DNA of 64,000 bases from Elusimicrobiota bacterium (GCA_016721625.1 JADKHR010000001.1:1736001-1800000), one strand, 5' to 3'. Shown: positions 45,912 to 57,100, counted from the stretch's first letter. Notes: generated by a model not told the origin, from the letters alone. Numbers and translations are program-made.

Positions 45912-47177
45912 ATGAAAAACTTCAGGATCAAACGTTGGGTGGGGATCTTCCTCCTCGGGATGCCGTTCGGCGTCGGAGCGGAGGGGCCGGTGACCCTGCG
46001 GGACGCCGCTCAAGAAGTCCTTCAGCATAACCCTGAACTCGCCGCCGCGCGGGAAGCCCTGTCCGCCGCCGAGGCCCGAGAGAAGGCTTCCCGGTCGAAC
46101 TTCTATCCCCAAATCTCGGCCTCCGCGGATTACAAAAGGGGGGGCGCCGGAACCGTATTTACATCCCCCGCCGCCGACGTCGCCGGGGCCGGCGTCAGGG
46201 CCAGTCAAAACCTCTTCGAAGGGTTGAAAACCTTGGCGGCCGTCGACATTCAAAGGGCGCGGGTGGAAGCCGCCCGGGCCAACCGGGACCGTGTGGAGGC
46301 GCGGCTGGGGTTGGAGTTGAAATCCGCCTTTGGGGATTTGTTGTTTGCCCAGGAAAATCTTGTCTTGGCCCAAAGGATTCTCAAGCGCCGTCAAGACAAC
46401 TTGGACTTGGTGGAACTGCGGTTTGAGGGCGGTCGGGAACACAAGGGCTCCTATCTACGGATTAAGGCCGCCCGCCGGCAGGCCCAGTTCGAATCGGCCC
46501 AGGCGGAACGGGACGTTTCCGTGGCCGGCACCCGGCTGGCCCGGGTTCTGGGGCGGGATTTATACAACGTTCCCGTGGCCACCGGGTCATTCTTGACCCA
46601 AACGCCTCCGCCCACCCCCGACTTCGGCGCTTTGGCCCACGTCACCCCGAATGTCCGGTTGGCGGAAGCCGACCTTCGGGGCGCGGAAGCCGGGTTGACG
46701 CTGTCCCGGGGCGACTATTATCCGAGTTTGGACGCCACTCTCTCCCAAACTTGGCTGGACACGCGGTGGCCGCCCGAAGATCGGGCCTGGAGCGGGGGAA
46801 TCTCTCTGTCACTGCCCCTGTTCGCGGGGGGGGCCCATGTTCAGGGAGTTCGCGCCTCCCAGGCGGATCTCGCGCGCGTTCGGGCGCTGGCCACCAACGT
46901 TTTTACCCAGGCCTTTCTGGACCTAAAAACGGACTGGACCGTTTTTCGCGACGCGCGAGAAAATGTGGACGTTCAACGGGAATTTACCGAGGCCTCCGAG
47001 GTGCGGGCCCTTATTTCTCGAAGCCAATACACCAACGGTCTCCTGAGCTTCGACGACTGGGACCTCATCGAGAACGACCTGATCAATACCCACAAACAAT
47101 GGTTGGCCGTCCAGCGGAACGCCGTGCGCGCGGAAGCCGCCTGGGAAAACACCCAAGGAAAAGGATTGAATCCATGA
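45912..47177 (+). CDS. TolC-type outer-membrane channel of the MacAB-like system
   Basis: A 421-residue protein from ATG 45912 after AGGAG. Signal peptide then two efflux repeats: VTLRDAAQEVLQHNPELAAAREALSAAEAREKAS near residue 25 and LAEADLRGAEAGLTLSRGDYYPSLDATLS near 250. Standard outer-membrane-efflux pattern; it differs from the other TolC-type protein at 19068. It overlaps the MacA-like gene by 4 bp. Confidence 0.9.
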   Translation: MKNFRIKRWVGIFLLGMPFGVGAEGPVTLRDAAQEVLQHNPELAAAREALSAAEAREKASRSNFYPQISASADYKRGGAGTVFTSPAADVAGAGVRASQNLFEGLKTLAAVDIQRARVEAARANRDRVEARLGLELKSAFGDLLFAQENLVLAQRILKRRQDNLDLVELRFEGGREHKGSYLRIKAARRQAQFESAQAERDVSVAGTRLARVLGRDLYNVPVATGSFLTQTPPPTPDFGALAHVTPNVRLAEADLRGAEAGLTLSRGDYYPSLDATLSQTWLDTRWPPEDRAWSGGISLSLPLFAGGAHVQGVRASQADLARVRALATNVFTQAFLDLKTDWTVFRDARENVDVQREFTEASEVRALISRSQYTNGLLSFDDWDLIENDLINTHKQWLAVQRNAVRAEAAWENTQGKGLNP

Positions 47178-48136
47178 CTCGACGAAAAATCGTGTGGATA
47201 ACGGGGACTGTTTTATTGGTGGGCGGCGGGGTTTTGTGGTGGCGTTCGTCCCGCGCGCCGGAGGGACCCTCGGGGGCGCGGGAAGTTTTGGTCACCCGGG
47301 GAGACATCGAGCTTTCGGTCCTGACCACGGGCGACGTGCGGCCCCGCAACCGGCTGGAGATCAAGCCGCCCATCCCCGGCCGCGCCGAGGAGATCCTGGT
47401 CCGCGAAGGGGATGTGGTGCGGAAAGGCCAGATTTTGGCCTGGATGAGTTCCACCGAACGCGCCGCCCTCCTGGACGCCGCCCGCGCCAAGGGCTCGGCG
47501 GAATTGGCCCGTTGGGAAGACCTCTACAAGCCGACGCCCCTGGTGGCCCCGCTCACGGGGTCCATCATCGCTCGTAACATGGAACCAGGCCAGACGGTCT
47601 CGGGGTCCGACGCGGTTCTTGTGATGTCCGACCGCCTGATTTTAAAAGCCCAGGTGGATGAGACCGACATGGCCCAGGTGCGGCTCGGCCAGGAGGTCGG
47701 GATCGTTCTGGACGCCTTCCCCGGGGAGAGGCTCACCGGCGTGGTCGAACACATTGCCTTTGAAGCCAAAACGGTGAGCAACGTGACCATCTATGAGGTC
47801 GATGTCCTCCCCGTCCGGGTTCCGCCCTTCATGCGAAGCGGCATGACGGCCAACCTCACTTTCCGCGTGGAAAAGAAAACCGACGTTCTCCTTCTGCCCG
47901 CCGCGGCGGTGAAAACGTCGGACGGCGTCTCATCGGTGGCTCTCCCCTCCGCCAAAGGAAAATCGGAAACACAGTCCGTTCTAACCGGAATTTCCAACGG
48001 GAAACAGGTGGAAATTCTTTCGGAATTGGCGGAGGGGGACCGGGTGCTCGTCACCGACGGCCTCCCCGCGGCGGCCGCGAAGGCCAAAACCAGCCCGCTC
48101 TCCCCCATGATGAGAAGGCCCCGGCGCGCCCGGTGA
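47174..48136 (+). CDS. macA: MacA-like periplasmic adaptor
   Basis: A 320-residue membrane-fusion protein with an N-terminal anchor helix (VWITGTVLLVGGGVLWW). First lipoyl half (TTGDVRPRNRLEIKPPIPGRAEEI), a very short hairpin of about 30 residues, second lipoyl half (PLVAPLTGSIIARNMEPGQTV), a beta-barrel and a membrane-proximal domain. It is shorter than E. coli MacA (371 residues), chiefly in the hairpin. Overlaps the MacB-like gene (GTGA). Confidence 0.85.
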   Translation: MTRRKIVWITGTVLLVGGGVLWWRSSRAPEGPSGAREVLVTRGDIELSVLTTGDVRPRNRLEIKPPIPGRAEEILVREGDVVRKGQILAWMSSTERAALLDAARAKGSAELARWEDLYKPTPLVAPLTGSIIARNMEPGQTVSGSDAVLVMSDRLILKAQVDETDMAQVRLGQEVGIVLDAFPGERLTGVVEHIAFEAKTVSNVTIYEVDVLPVRVPPFMRSGMTANLTFRVEKKTDVLLLPAAAVKTSDGVSSVALPSAKGKSETQSVLTGISNGKQVEILSELAEGDRVLVTDGLPAAAAKAKTSPLSPMMRRPRRAR

Positions 48137-50076
48137 TCGACGTCCGGGGTCTCCGGAAGACTTACCGAATGGGGAGCGCGGTGGTCCGCGCGCTCCAGGA
48201 CGTTTCCCTTCGGATTGAAGCCGGGGAGTTCGTGGCCATCATGGGCCCCTCGGGGTCCGGCAAGTCCACGTTGATGCACGTCTTGGGGCTCCTGGACGCT
48301 CCTGACGCGGGCGAATACCGCTTCCAGGGGCGGGACGTGGCGGGCCTGTCGGAAGACCAGCGGGCGGTCCTGCGCGGTCGGACGGTGGGGTTCGTGTTTC
48401 AGCAATTCAATCTATTGGCGCGCACCAGCGCCCTTGAAAACGTGGCCCTCCCTCTCCTTTACGCGCCCGGGGTTCCGGTCCGAACTCCCGCGGCGCTTTT
48501 GTCCAGCGTGGGTCTCGCCACTCACCTGGCCCACAAACCCAACGAGATGTCCGGCGGACAACAACAGCGGGTGGCCATCGCCCGCGCGCTCGTGAACAAC
48601 CCGTCCATCCTTCTGGCGGACGAACCCACCGGCAACCTGGATTCCAAGAGCCAAGAGGAAATCATGGCCCTTCTCGCGGAGCTGAACCGCGCCGGCCTCA
48701 CCGTCATTTTGGTTACCCACGAAGCGGACGTGGCCCGCCACGCCCGGCGCGTGATCCGCATGCGGGACGGCGCGGTCCTCTCCGATGAACGCACGGGGGA
48801 CGCCCCCCCGGCCAGGACCCCCGCCCCGACCCTTCCGGCGGGGGTGGTCCCCCGATTCCGTTGGCGGGCGTTGGCTGTTCATGGTCGAGAAGCCCTCCGT
48901 TCGCTCGGCGCCAACAAGGTGCGTTCCGGTTTGTCCATGCTGGGGATTTTAATCGGGGTCGCGGCGGTGGTGGCCATGCTCGCGCTGGGGACCGGCGCGC
49001 GAAAAGCCGTGGAAGCCCAACTCTCTTCCTTGGGGGCGAATCTGCTGGTCCTCATGCCGGGCTCCATGAAAACCCATGGCGTGGCCCAGGGCGCGGGAGC
49101 TGTGACGCGGTTCACCGAAACCGACGCCCGGGAAATTCCAGACGAAATCCACACCGTGACGAAAGTGGCCCCGTCCGTCACCGGCGCCGCCCAGCTTGTC
49201 TACGGCAACAAAAACTGGCGCTCCTCCGTCATCGGCACCGTGCCCGACTACGCGCCCATGCGTTCGCTCACGGCGGAGCGGGGCCGTTTTTTCAACGAGG
49301 AGGAAGTGCGGATGCGGGCGCGGGTGGCGGTGTTGGGCGTCACGCCGGCGCGGGAACTGTTTGGGGACGCCGATCCCCTGGGGGAATATATTAAAATCAA
49401 TCGCATCAACTTCCAGGTCGTCGGCGTGTTGAAAGAAAAAGGCGCCATGGGGTGGCGGAACCAGGACGACATCGTGGGGATCCCGCTCACCACCGCCATG
49501 CGCCGGTTGATGGGCAAGGATTATGTGGACATGATCGATGTTCAGGTGGAAAGCGCCTCGGCCCTGGCGGCGACGGAAAAGGCCCTGCGGGCTTTCGTTC
49601 AACGCCGCCACCGTTTGCCGGAAGACGACGAGAGTTTCGACGTGTTGAACCTGGCGGAGATTCAATCGGCGTTTCAGGCCACGAGCCGCACGCTCTCGCT
49701 CCTCTTGGCGGTGATCGCGGCCATCTCGCTTTTTGTCGGAGGGATCGGAATCATGAACATCATGTTGGTGACGGTCACGGAACGCACACGGGAAATCGGC
49801 CTCCGGAAGGCCTTGGGCGCCCGCCCACAGGACATCCGGGCCCAGTTTTTGACGGAGGCCCTGGTGATCAGCCTGACGGGCGGTTTGAGCGGACTGCTTT
49901 TAGGGGTGGGCGTCTCCCTGGGCCTTTCCCGGTTGGCCGGATGGGCGGTGGGAATTTCGGCTCAATCGGTGGTTCTGGCGTTCACGTTTTCGGTGGGGGT
50001 CGGGGTTCTTTTTGGTTTCTGGCCCGCGCGCAAGGCCGCGGCTTTAAACCCCATCCAGGCGCTCCGTTATGAATAA
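48133..50076 (+). CDS. macB: MacB-like ABC transporter (ATPase-permease fusion)
   Basis: A 647-residue protein from GTG 48133. ATPase domain: MGPSGSGKSTLMHV, MSGGQQQRVAIARAL, ILLADEPTGNLD. Then a first helix near residue 270, a MacB periplasmic core domain, and three C-terminal FtsX-type helices with TERTREIGLRKALGARPQDI. MacB proteins are mechanotransmission machines that push periplasmic substrates through TolC; the substrate is unknown. ATPase-first order as in E. coli. Confidence 0.95.
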   Translation: MIDVRGLRKTYRMGSAVVRALQDVSLRIEAGEFVAIMGPSGSGKSTLMHVLGLLDAPDAGEYRFQGRDVAGLSEDQRAVLRGRTVGFVFQQFNLLARTSALENVALPLLYAPGVPVRTPAALLSSVGLATHLAHKPNEMSGGQQQRVAIARALVNNPSILLADEPTGNLDSKSQEEIMALLAELNRAGLTVILVTHEADVARHARRVIRMRDGAVLSDERTGDAPPARTPAPTLPAGVVPRFRWRALAVHGREALRSLGANKVRSGLSMLGILIGVAAVVAMLALGTGARKAVEAQLSSLGANLLVLMPGSMKTHGVAQGAGAVTRFTETDAREIPDEIHTVTKVAPSVTGAAQLVYGNKNWRSSVIGTVPDYAPMRSLTAERGRFFNEEEVRMRARVAVLGVTPARELFGDADPLGEYIKINRINFQVVGVLKEKGAMGWRNQDDIVGIPLTTAMRRLMGKDYVDMIDVQVESASALAATEKALRAFVQRRHRLPEDDESFDVLNLAEIQSAFQATSRTLSLLLAVIAAISLFVGGIGIMNIMLVTVTERTREIGLRKALGARPQDIRAQFLTEALVISLTGGLSGLLLGVGVSLGLSRLAGWAVGISAQSVVLAFTFSVGVGVLFGFWPARKAAALNPIQALRYE

Positions 50077-50824
50077 AAAAGACAAAAGTTCGAAGGGCTC
50101 GGAGACCGTCTATTTTTCCGATGAGGAGGGCGCCAAGAACGTGGTGGGCGACGCCATCCTGAACCTCTGGGAAGCCGTCAACAATTTAACCCGCCTCCGC
50201 CCCCGCCGCCGCCCTCGCTACCGCGTCACCATTTTCGGGTCCGCCCGGGCCCAGCCGGGAACACCGGCCTACGAAGGGACGAAAAAGTTGGCCCGCCGGC
50301 TTGCTTCCCTGGGATGCGACATCGTGACCGGCGGGGGACCGGGCCTCATGCAGGCCGCCAACGAAGGCGCCCAGGCCTCAGGCCGCGGGAACCAGGGGTC
50401 CATTGGAATTCGAATCGACCTCCAGGCCGAACAGAAGGTCAACCCTTTCGTGGGCCAGGTCTACGAACACAAAACGTTCTTTTCCCGGCTTCACCACTTC
50501 GTGCTTCTCTCCGACGCCTTCGTCGTGGTTTCGGGCGGCATCGGGACCACGCTGGAGACGGCCATGATCTGGCAACTTCTCCAGGTGCGGAAGATTTACG
50601 GGACGCCCCTGATCCTGGTGGGGGACATGTGGACGGATTTTGTCGCCTGGGCGAAACGGCACATGCTGGCGTCCGACCCTCCTCTGGCCACGCCGGAAGA
50701 TCTCAAGATCCCACGCTGTGTCCCAACAGTGGAGGAAGCCGTGGAGATCATTCGGGGTCATCGCGAGCGTTGGGCGCGGGAAGGCCGAGCGCCCGCTAAA
50801 GAGCGCCGGAGGAAGTCGTCCTGA
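50069..50824 (+). CDS. LOG-family protein (TIGR00730-like)
   Basis: A 251-residue protein overlapping macB by 8 bp. The Rossmann-like domain has FGSARAQPGTPAYEGTKKLARRLASLG, GGGPGLMQAANEGA and SGGIGTTLE (family PGGxGTxxE). Relatives are cytokinin-activating nucleotide phosphoribohydrolases, often misnamed lysine decarboxylases. An N-terminal tail of about 50 charged residues and a basic C-terminal tail are extra. Its link to the efflux genes is probably only positional. Confidence 0.88.
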   Translation: MNKKDKSSKGSETVYFSDEEGAKNVVGDAILNLWEAVNNLTRLRPRRRPRYRVTIFGSARAQPGTPAYEGTKKLARRLASLGCDIVTGGGPGLMQAANEGAQASGRGNQGSIGIRIDLQAEQKVNPFVGQVYEHKTFFSRLHHFVLLSDAFVVVSGGIGTTLETAMIWQLLQVRKIYGTPLILVGDMWTDFVAWAKRHMLASDPPLATPEDLKIPRCVPTVEEAVEIIRGHRERWAREGRAPAKERRRKSS

Positions 50825-51218
50825 GCTGATGTCCCTTCCCACCGAAATTCAGATGTGCCGTTTTTTTTTATTGCGCTTTTAGGATTAAAAAACCAGCGGA
50901 CGGTGACCACGCGCGCGGGGAAATCGAACGCGTCTGATGGGCAAACGGGTTTTTTCAGATCCAAACCCTACACGCTCCCTTCCGCACGTTTTCGCCTCTC
51001 TTTTCCTCGTCACCGCCTGGCGGAAAAAAATATGAGCCAGCCGGCTGAGTCAACAAGAAATTCTTGCCCGGCAGTGGAAACGAAAAGTTTTTTTCTCGGA
51101 AGCCTTGACAAAACCCGAATCTGGCGTTATGAAGCGGGGGTTCGAAGGGAAGCGGATTTGATTCGGTTCAGTATCGCCTTCCTGACGTCGCCGCTAAAAT
51201 GCTTCAAGGAGACTTCCG
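50825..51218. other. 394-bp intergenic region, A+T-richer than surroundings
   Basis: An open frame from 50855 exists but overlaps the next gene and has no ribosome site, so it is not called. The promoter at 51105 is the only clear signal. Confidence 0.5.
51105..51133 (+). promoter_or_regulatory. Promoter TTGACA-17-TATGAA
   Basis: TTGACA at 51105-51110 and TATGAA at 51128-51133, 86 bases before the secreted-protein cluster. Confidence 0.6.
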
Positions 51219-52817
51219 ATGAAATGGCGTCCCGGTTCCCTGCTTTTGTCCCTTTCGATGGCCGTCCCGCTCTATGCGGAAGAAGCCGCGTCGACCGCCC
51301 AACCCCATGAGTTTCATGCTTCCAACGACGTGGCGGTGGCCCACAACACGATCACCGGGCCGGGGAAAGCGTCCTCGTCCTTGACGGAAGGCCTCAACTT
51401 CCTGGAAACGCTGAACGTTTATGGAAACGGTAAAACGGCGGGGGGCTGGGACTATAACTACGCCGCTGGCATGAAAGCCACGGACGACCGGACCATGGAC
51501 CCCAAAACCGTCTCGCTCACGAACCTCTCGGGGCGGGCCACGAACGGCGTGCACACCTTGAACCTGGGCGACACCTTCGAATCCTTTTCCCAATACGCCC
51601 TGGCGACGTCGCTCAAGGGCGGGACGTACCGCTACGCCAAGCCGAACAGCCGCCTTCCCGAGATCATCGCCGTCCACGGCCTGGCCTATCCCCGGTGGGA
51701 CAGCTTGTGGAAAGACCCCGATACCCGCACCATTAAGAGGCAGGGCACGGGGGTCCGCATCAAAGAAAACATCGCCCAAGACCTCTGGGCGGGCGCCAGC
51801 TATGTGGGAACCAAGGACACCGATCCCCTGAGCCCCGACGACTTGCTTTATGACGCTAAAAACTATTCCTTCGATTTCAACGCCGCCCCCATGCCGGGGT
51901 TAACCATGAACGGCGAATATTCCATGGCCGACGCCCGTGAAACCACCAAACAAAACACCGCCAAAGGCCACGCCGCCCGATTTGAAATCGTCGGCGACGC
52001 GGACCCCAGCCGGGTGTCCTTGGAATACGAAAACGTGGAGCCCGATTTCTTCTCCGCCCTCGGGTCGGCCACGCCCGACCGGCAGAAGGCCAAGGGGAAA
52101 TGGAAATACAAGGCCACGAACCGCGTGACCGTGAATTCCAGCCTGCTCTGGTTCCGCGACAATTTGGACGGCCAAAAAGCCGCGGGCACTACGCAAAACT
52201 GGAAACCCGAGCTGAGCGTCGGCATCAAAAAGCCCTTCGCCTCGCGCCCCCGTTCCCACGCGGACCTGGGATACCGTTTTGACCGCCGTTATGGCGCCGG
52301 CACCAGCACCATGGACCATTACCTGACCGCCAACTACCGGGATCGCCACGGCGCGGTTGATTCGGACACCAACCTGGGCTACACTCTCTACGAGACCAAA
52401 ACCAATGTTCGGGACGCCTCGGAGATGACTTTCAACACCTCTTTGAATTCCCGCCATTCCCTGGCCAGCGTGGTGCTGAAACCCTCGTTGAAACTGGGCG
52501 CCTGGCAGGCCCAGGACGACCTGGCGGACGCCACCGACACCGTCTACGACTATTCCCTGGGCCTGGGATTGGAAGCGCCCAACGCCAACGTCACGGGCGA
52601 CCTGCGGTTCGGCCAGAACAAGTTAAAGAAAGAAAAGGCGGACGACTCCGATAAGATGTTCGCCACGCTGGCGGCCTATTGGCGGCCGAAACTTTTAGCG
52701 AAGCTGAACGAATCGACGCTCTATCTGAGAGCCAACTACAACGATTTCAGTTTCACCACCGACACCCGGAACTTCCGCGAAAAAAGCGTGACGGCCGGGC
52801 TGATCACGTCTTTCTAA
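51219..52817 (+). CDS. Large outer-membrane beta-barrel of unknown family
   Basis: A 532-residue protein preceded by CAAGGAG. Signal peptide (SLLLSLSMAVPLYAEE). The rest alternates short polar and aromatic strands (YTLYETKTNVRDASEMTFNTSLN is typical) and ends in Phe (ITSF), as expected for a barrel, perhaps of more than 18 strands. No plug domain, TonB box or carbohydrate motif is seen. I recognise no family. It opens a set of secreted proteins reaching 57343. Confidence 0.65.
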   Translation: MKWRPGSLLLSLSMAVPLYAEEAASTAQPHEFHASNDVAVAHNTITGPGKASSSLTEGLNFLETLNVYGNGKTAGGWDYNYAAGMKATDDRTMDPKTVSLTNLSGRATNGVHTLNLGDTFESFSQYALATSLKGGTYRYAKPNSRLPEIIAVHGLAYPRWDSLWKDPDTRTIKRQGTGVRIKENIAQDLWAGASYVGTKDTDPLSPDDLLYDAKNYSFDFNAAPMPGLTMNGEYSMADARETTKQNTAKGHAARFEIVGDADPSRVSLEYENVEPDFFSALGSATPDRQKAKGKWKYKATNRVTVNSSLLWFRDNLDGQKAAGTTQNWKPELSVGIKKPFASRPRSHADLGYRFDRRYGAGTSTMDHYLTANYRDRHGAVDSDTNLGYTLYETKTNVRDASEMTFNTSLNSRHSLASVVLKPSLKLGAWQAQDDLADATDTVYDYSLGLGLEAPNANVTGDLRFGQNKLKKEKADDSDKMFATLAAYWRPKLLAKLNESTLYLRANYNDFSFTTDTRNFREKSVTAGLITSF

Positions 52818-52845
52818 CAATTGGGCCAAACCAGAGGAGAATGAC

Positions 52846-54084
52846 ATGAATAAAATGATCCGAGCGATGGCGGCGGTCCTTCTGTTGACCGGGGCGGCGG
52901 AAGCCAAGTGGTGGATTTTCGGAAAATCCAACGACGCCGTTTCACTCAAATATCTTTACATCAACCGCGTTCCGGCGGACGAAAGCGGCAAGACCATCAA
53001 ACTGTTCAAGGAAACCCTTCCCTCTGACGGCATGGTCAAGATCAACGGCCGCGCCCATGTGGGCCGGGGCCGGGTGGGATCCATCCGGATCTCTTTGGAC
53101 GACAAAGAAAAAATCTGGCAAGACGTCAAATTCGCCGATAACGGGACCTTTGAACACGTCTTTAAGCCCCAGGTGGGCCGGACCTACGTCCTGTATGTGG
53201 AGGTGACCGATACGGCGGGGAAGACCAACCTCGTGGAAGATACCCGGAAGGAGATTACGCTCTCCGAGGAACAGATCCAAGCCGCCGTCCGCGAAGCCTT
53301 GGACGAGATGTTCGCCGCCTACAGCCGCGAGGACCTGGCGGGCTTCATGGCCCGGGTCGGCGATAAATTCGCCGGCGACAAGGCCATTTTGGAAACCGCC
53401 GTGAAAAAAGATTTCGACGCCCTGAACAATATTCGGATCACCTACACGATCAACAACATCGGCTCCGGCGCCCAGGGCCGGGTGTTCGTCTCCATCACCT
53501 ACAACCGCCTGGTGTTCGTCACGAAGACGGGCCAATCCAGCGCCGATACGGGGATCACGGAATTCGTGTTCGATTCCCCCGCGGGCCAACTGGCCCTCTT
53601 CAGCATGAAACAGCCCCTGATGTTCGGCCTGAGCGACGCCGGCAACGTGGCCACGGGCGAAGTGTTGGGGAATACTGGGAACATTCTCACCCTGGACGAC
53701 GGAGACCTGACGGGCGCCCTCACGGTCAGTCTTTCCAACCCCAACCGGTTGGCCAACACGGCGACCTACACTTTCGCCGATAATACTTCGCAACTGGAAA
53801 CCGGTTTCGCCACCGTGGCCCTGGGCGACATCGGTGTGGACATCCATCACATCTGGGTGTCCGGGACGACGACGGGCAAGGCGATCCCGGGCAAATCGCT
53901 GTCCGATGTCACGATGGCGGATTTGTCCTCGGGCCTTTCGGGATCGAATCCCGTCACGGGAATTGTCAATCCCGGGGACGTCCTCGGGTTTAAGGTGGGA
54001 AGTCGTTACTACGCCATTGAGATCGTTTCCAACGATCTCGGGAACTCCTCCTTCAACATTGTCATCCGCGTCCGCGCCTTGTAA
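52846..54084 (+). CDS. Secreted protein with Ig-like and NTF2-like modules
   Basis: A 412-residue protein with signal peptide (cleavage after GAAEA). Residues about 33-130 form a beta-sandwich with SIRISLDDKEKIW and FEHVFKPQVGRTYVLYVEV. Residues about 140-250 look NTF2/SnoaL-like: AAVREALDEMFAAYSREDLAGFM is a typical first helix, followed by a NNIRITYTINNI strand. The last 150 residues are Gly/Thr/Asp-rich beta. The first two modules have counterparts at the end of the next gene's protein. Function unknown. Confidence 0.65.
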   Translation: MNKMIRAMAAVLLLTGAAEAKWWIFGKSNDAVSLKYLYINRVPADESGKTIKLFKETLPSDGMVKINGRAHVGRGRVGSIRISLDDKEKIWQDVKFADNGTFEHVFKPQVGRTYVLYVEVTDTAGKTNLVEDTRKEITLSEEQIQAAVREALDEMFAAYSREDLAGFMARVGDKFAGDKAILETAVKKDFDALNNIRITYTINNIGSGAQGRVFVSITYNRLVFVTKTGQSSADTGITEFVFDSPAGQLALFSMKQPLMFGLSDAGNVATGEVLGNTGNILTLDDGDLTGALTVSLSNPNRLANTATYTFADNTSQLETGFATVALGDIGVDIHHIWVSGTTTGKAIPGKSLSDVTMADLSSGLSGSNPVTGIVNPGDVLGFKVGSRYYAIEIVSNDLGNSSFNIVIRVRAL

Positions 54085-54100
54085 GGCGCGGGGGGGGGCC

Positions 54101-57100
54101 ATGAGACGATATTCGCTCGCGTTCCTGCTTCTCCTGTTGGCGCCCTTGGCCCGGGCCAACATCCTCCTGGACGCTTTAAAAGAGGTCCTGGAGGATAAGT
54201 TGTCGGGCACGGTGGGAAAGCACATGGAGAACAGCTGGGAAGGCAACCAGTATTGGGGCGGGCTCATCGGCAACCTCGCCAAGGGCACCCCCGAAGTCAC
54301 CGTGGAAGCCATCCTGAGCGATTTCACTCCGGAGTCTGTCGCCAAAGACACGGGCCTTAAACTCTTGGAATTCCTCGTACCCGCCGCCGCCGGGCCCGTC
54401 AACGTCCTCCTGGCCGCCAACACCGTCGTTTACGATTTCACCAATTACATGCTGGATTTTTACAAAGACAAACATATGGTGGATTTCGCCGACAAGGTCC
54501 TCAAGCCATCGAAAACAAAAATGGAACTGAAGGCGAATTACAACGCGTTCATCTATGACGCCGCCGAGATGACGGCCATGGATGCCAACATCCGGGGGAG
54601 CGAGCGCAAGGCTCAGGAAGACGCGTTTTACACGGCCTATCTCCAACGCATGAGGGAGTTGGCCATCCTCGAGCGGGCGGAGCAGGAGCGAAAGAACCTG
54701 AAACGGATCGTCGTTCAAAAGCTCATGGCCGACCGCGCCGTGGCCAAAGCCCAGGTGGAAACCGCCAACGAATATTTGATGGCCGCGGGCCTGGAGGTGA
54801 GCGTCGCCAACATTCAGCGTTTCATCAACGACGCGTCCTTCGCCGGCGCGGTCAGGGACGCGGCCAAGAAAGCGGGACAAAAAAAAGAAGTCAATCCCCC
54901 GCCGCCCACCCCGCCGGTGGTCGCGAAACCCCCGCCTCCAACCACCGTTCCAGCCAAGCCCGAACCCGTCATCCCGGTCATCGCTCCCCCATCGCAACCC
55001 GGGGGCGGGCCCATCGGCCAATCCATCCGCCTCCGAAACGCGGGGGTTAACTCGGAAAACCAACGGATCGTGGATTTCAGCGCTTTTTATTCCGCCTACC
55101 AAGACGCCGCCAATAAACTGGTATTTGGGGACATGCCGGCCACGGTTTTTTGGGAAGTCGGCAATAACATCCGGGCCGGGGCCCAGGAAGCGGCTTCGAA
55201 TTGCCATGACGCCAGCAGTTCCTCCAGCCAGTCGCTGGAATGCAGTGAAGCCCATAAACGCCTATTGACCGAACTGGCGCAAACGGACGCCAATATCAAC
55301 GATCTGGCTGGTAAGACGCGTGTGGTTCTGGACGGACTTAAGAAGAAAATGATGGACGCTCCGAAACCCAAAGAAAAACTGGACGCCTACGGCGCCGCCC
55401 TGGCGGCGGACCGCCGAAACGCGGAAACCGGAGGCCCCTGTGGAAGCATCGGGTGGGTGGATTCCGAAAAAGCGAAAAAGCAAACGGACGAATGCCGCAC
55501 CTATCTCGGGTTCCTGGCCACTTTCATCCATACGGTTGAAACGAAAACCGGCGAATTTCAGGAATACGCCAAACAATACCAGGATACCCTCACCAAGGAT
55601 TACTCCTCCTACGCCGAAGAATTCACCAAGAACTACAACCTGGCCTCCTACGGGAACATGGCCATGGAAAACTATTTCTTCCAACAGCTGATGAAGTCCA
55701 GTTCCGACGCCCAAGAATCCCTGGCATCGAAATACAGCCCCTTGGGCGAGGGGGTCATCACCGAACTCCAAAAACGTCTTTCCATGCTCACGGAAGTGAA
55801 CCGGGAGGCCGTCGAGCAACTCCACCTCAACTTGGCTTTTCTCGCGGCTATGAAACCGGAGTCGGTAGCGGTGGAGAAGGCCTATGCGATCTCGAACACC
55901 AAAGGCGAGATTTTGGACCTGCGGACCTTCGACGGCTCCGCCTATTACAACAAACATTTCAAAGATTATTTCGTGGATTATTTCAGCGGAGCCATGAAAC
56001 TTCTCTCCAAAGACATTAAAGGATTCGACCCCCGGGAGACCATGTCTTTCAAGCAAGGATCCATTTTGGTGTGGGACGCTCCCAACTACTCTTTTTACAA
56101 ATCCGTCGCCGATCACGAGAAGAGGCTGAAGGAGTTCAGCCAAGAGGTGGCGGACCTGAAGGCCCTGGACTTGGAAAAACGACACAAAACGCTGGATGAC
56201 GCCGTACGCAAATCCGACCTGGAGGCCGCCAAGGTCAAAACCAAAACCCTGGACTCCGCCGCCCTTTATCGAATATTCGAAGAGGCGAAACCGGTTCGGG
56301 AGCGCTTGGCCTGGCACGTTCGAACCCCCCAGGCTTACGCCCTCTACTATGGGGACGAATACAATCTCTCCACGCCGTTCATGGAATCCGTGCGGAACGA
56401 CTTCGCCGCCCGCGTGGCGGACATCCAGGCCCGGGAAAAAAACATGATCGCGGTCTTCGGCAAATTCGTGAACGCCGAGCCCAAGGACGCCCAGGGGCGG
56501 TATCCCGAGGATCTCTTGATGGCCCGGGGCGATATGAACTGCAAAAAATGGGAATGTTCCTCCGCCGTGTGGACGGCTTACCGCGCCATGGGCGAGGCCG
56601 CCGACAAGAAGTGGGAAGAAAACGCCAAGAATCTTTTGCCCCTCAAATCCTTGACGGTGAACGGCAAAGATATCCCCCGCAACAGTTCCCAATCCATCGA
56701 GTTGTCCGAGGCCGATTTGGTGAAAGGCGAAATGGTGATCCAAGGCGAACTGCATCCCGGAACGTTGGGGGTGGTATCCTCCATCGCGCTTTCCTTGGAC
56801 GGGCAGGATTTCTCACGCTCCTTGACGCCCGGCGAAACCTTCAGCTATTCCTTTAAACCGGAGGTGGGGAGACGGTATTACATTGGGGTCAAAATCCAAC
56901 GCCGGGACGAAAAAAAAGCCGTGGCCTGGCCCCAAGAGGGAGATTACTGTTCCGTGGAGTATGTTCAGGGGAGCGAAGACGAAGTGAAGAAATTCTACGA
57001 GAAGTTCAAGATGGCCTACGAAGGCCGGGACGCCGCGAGCGTCCTGGCGTTGATTTCAAACGATTGGAGCTCGGGCGACGGCACCGCGATCGAGGACCTC

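Noticed and set aside
50855..51310. 151-codon + strand frame before the outer-membrane barrel gene
   Set aside because: It overlaps the signal peptide of a well-supported gene and lacks a ribosome site.
52942..54423. 493-codon - strand frame opposite the secreted proteins
   Set aside because: It spans two + strand genes with signal peptides and ribosome sites; no start signal or domain supports it.
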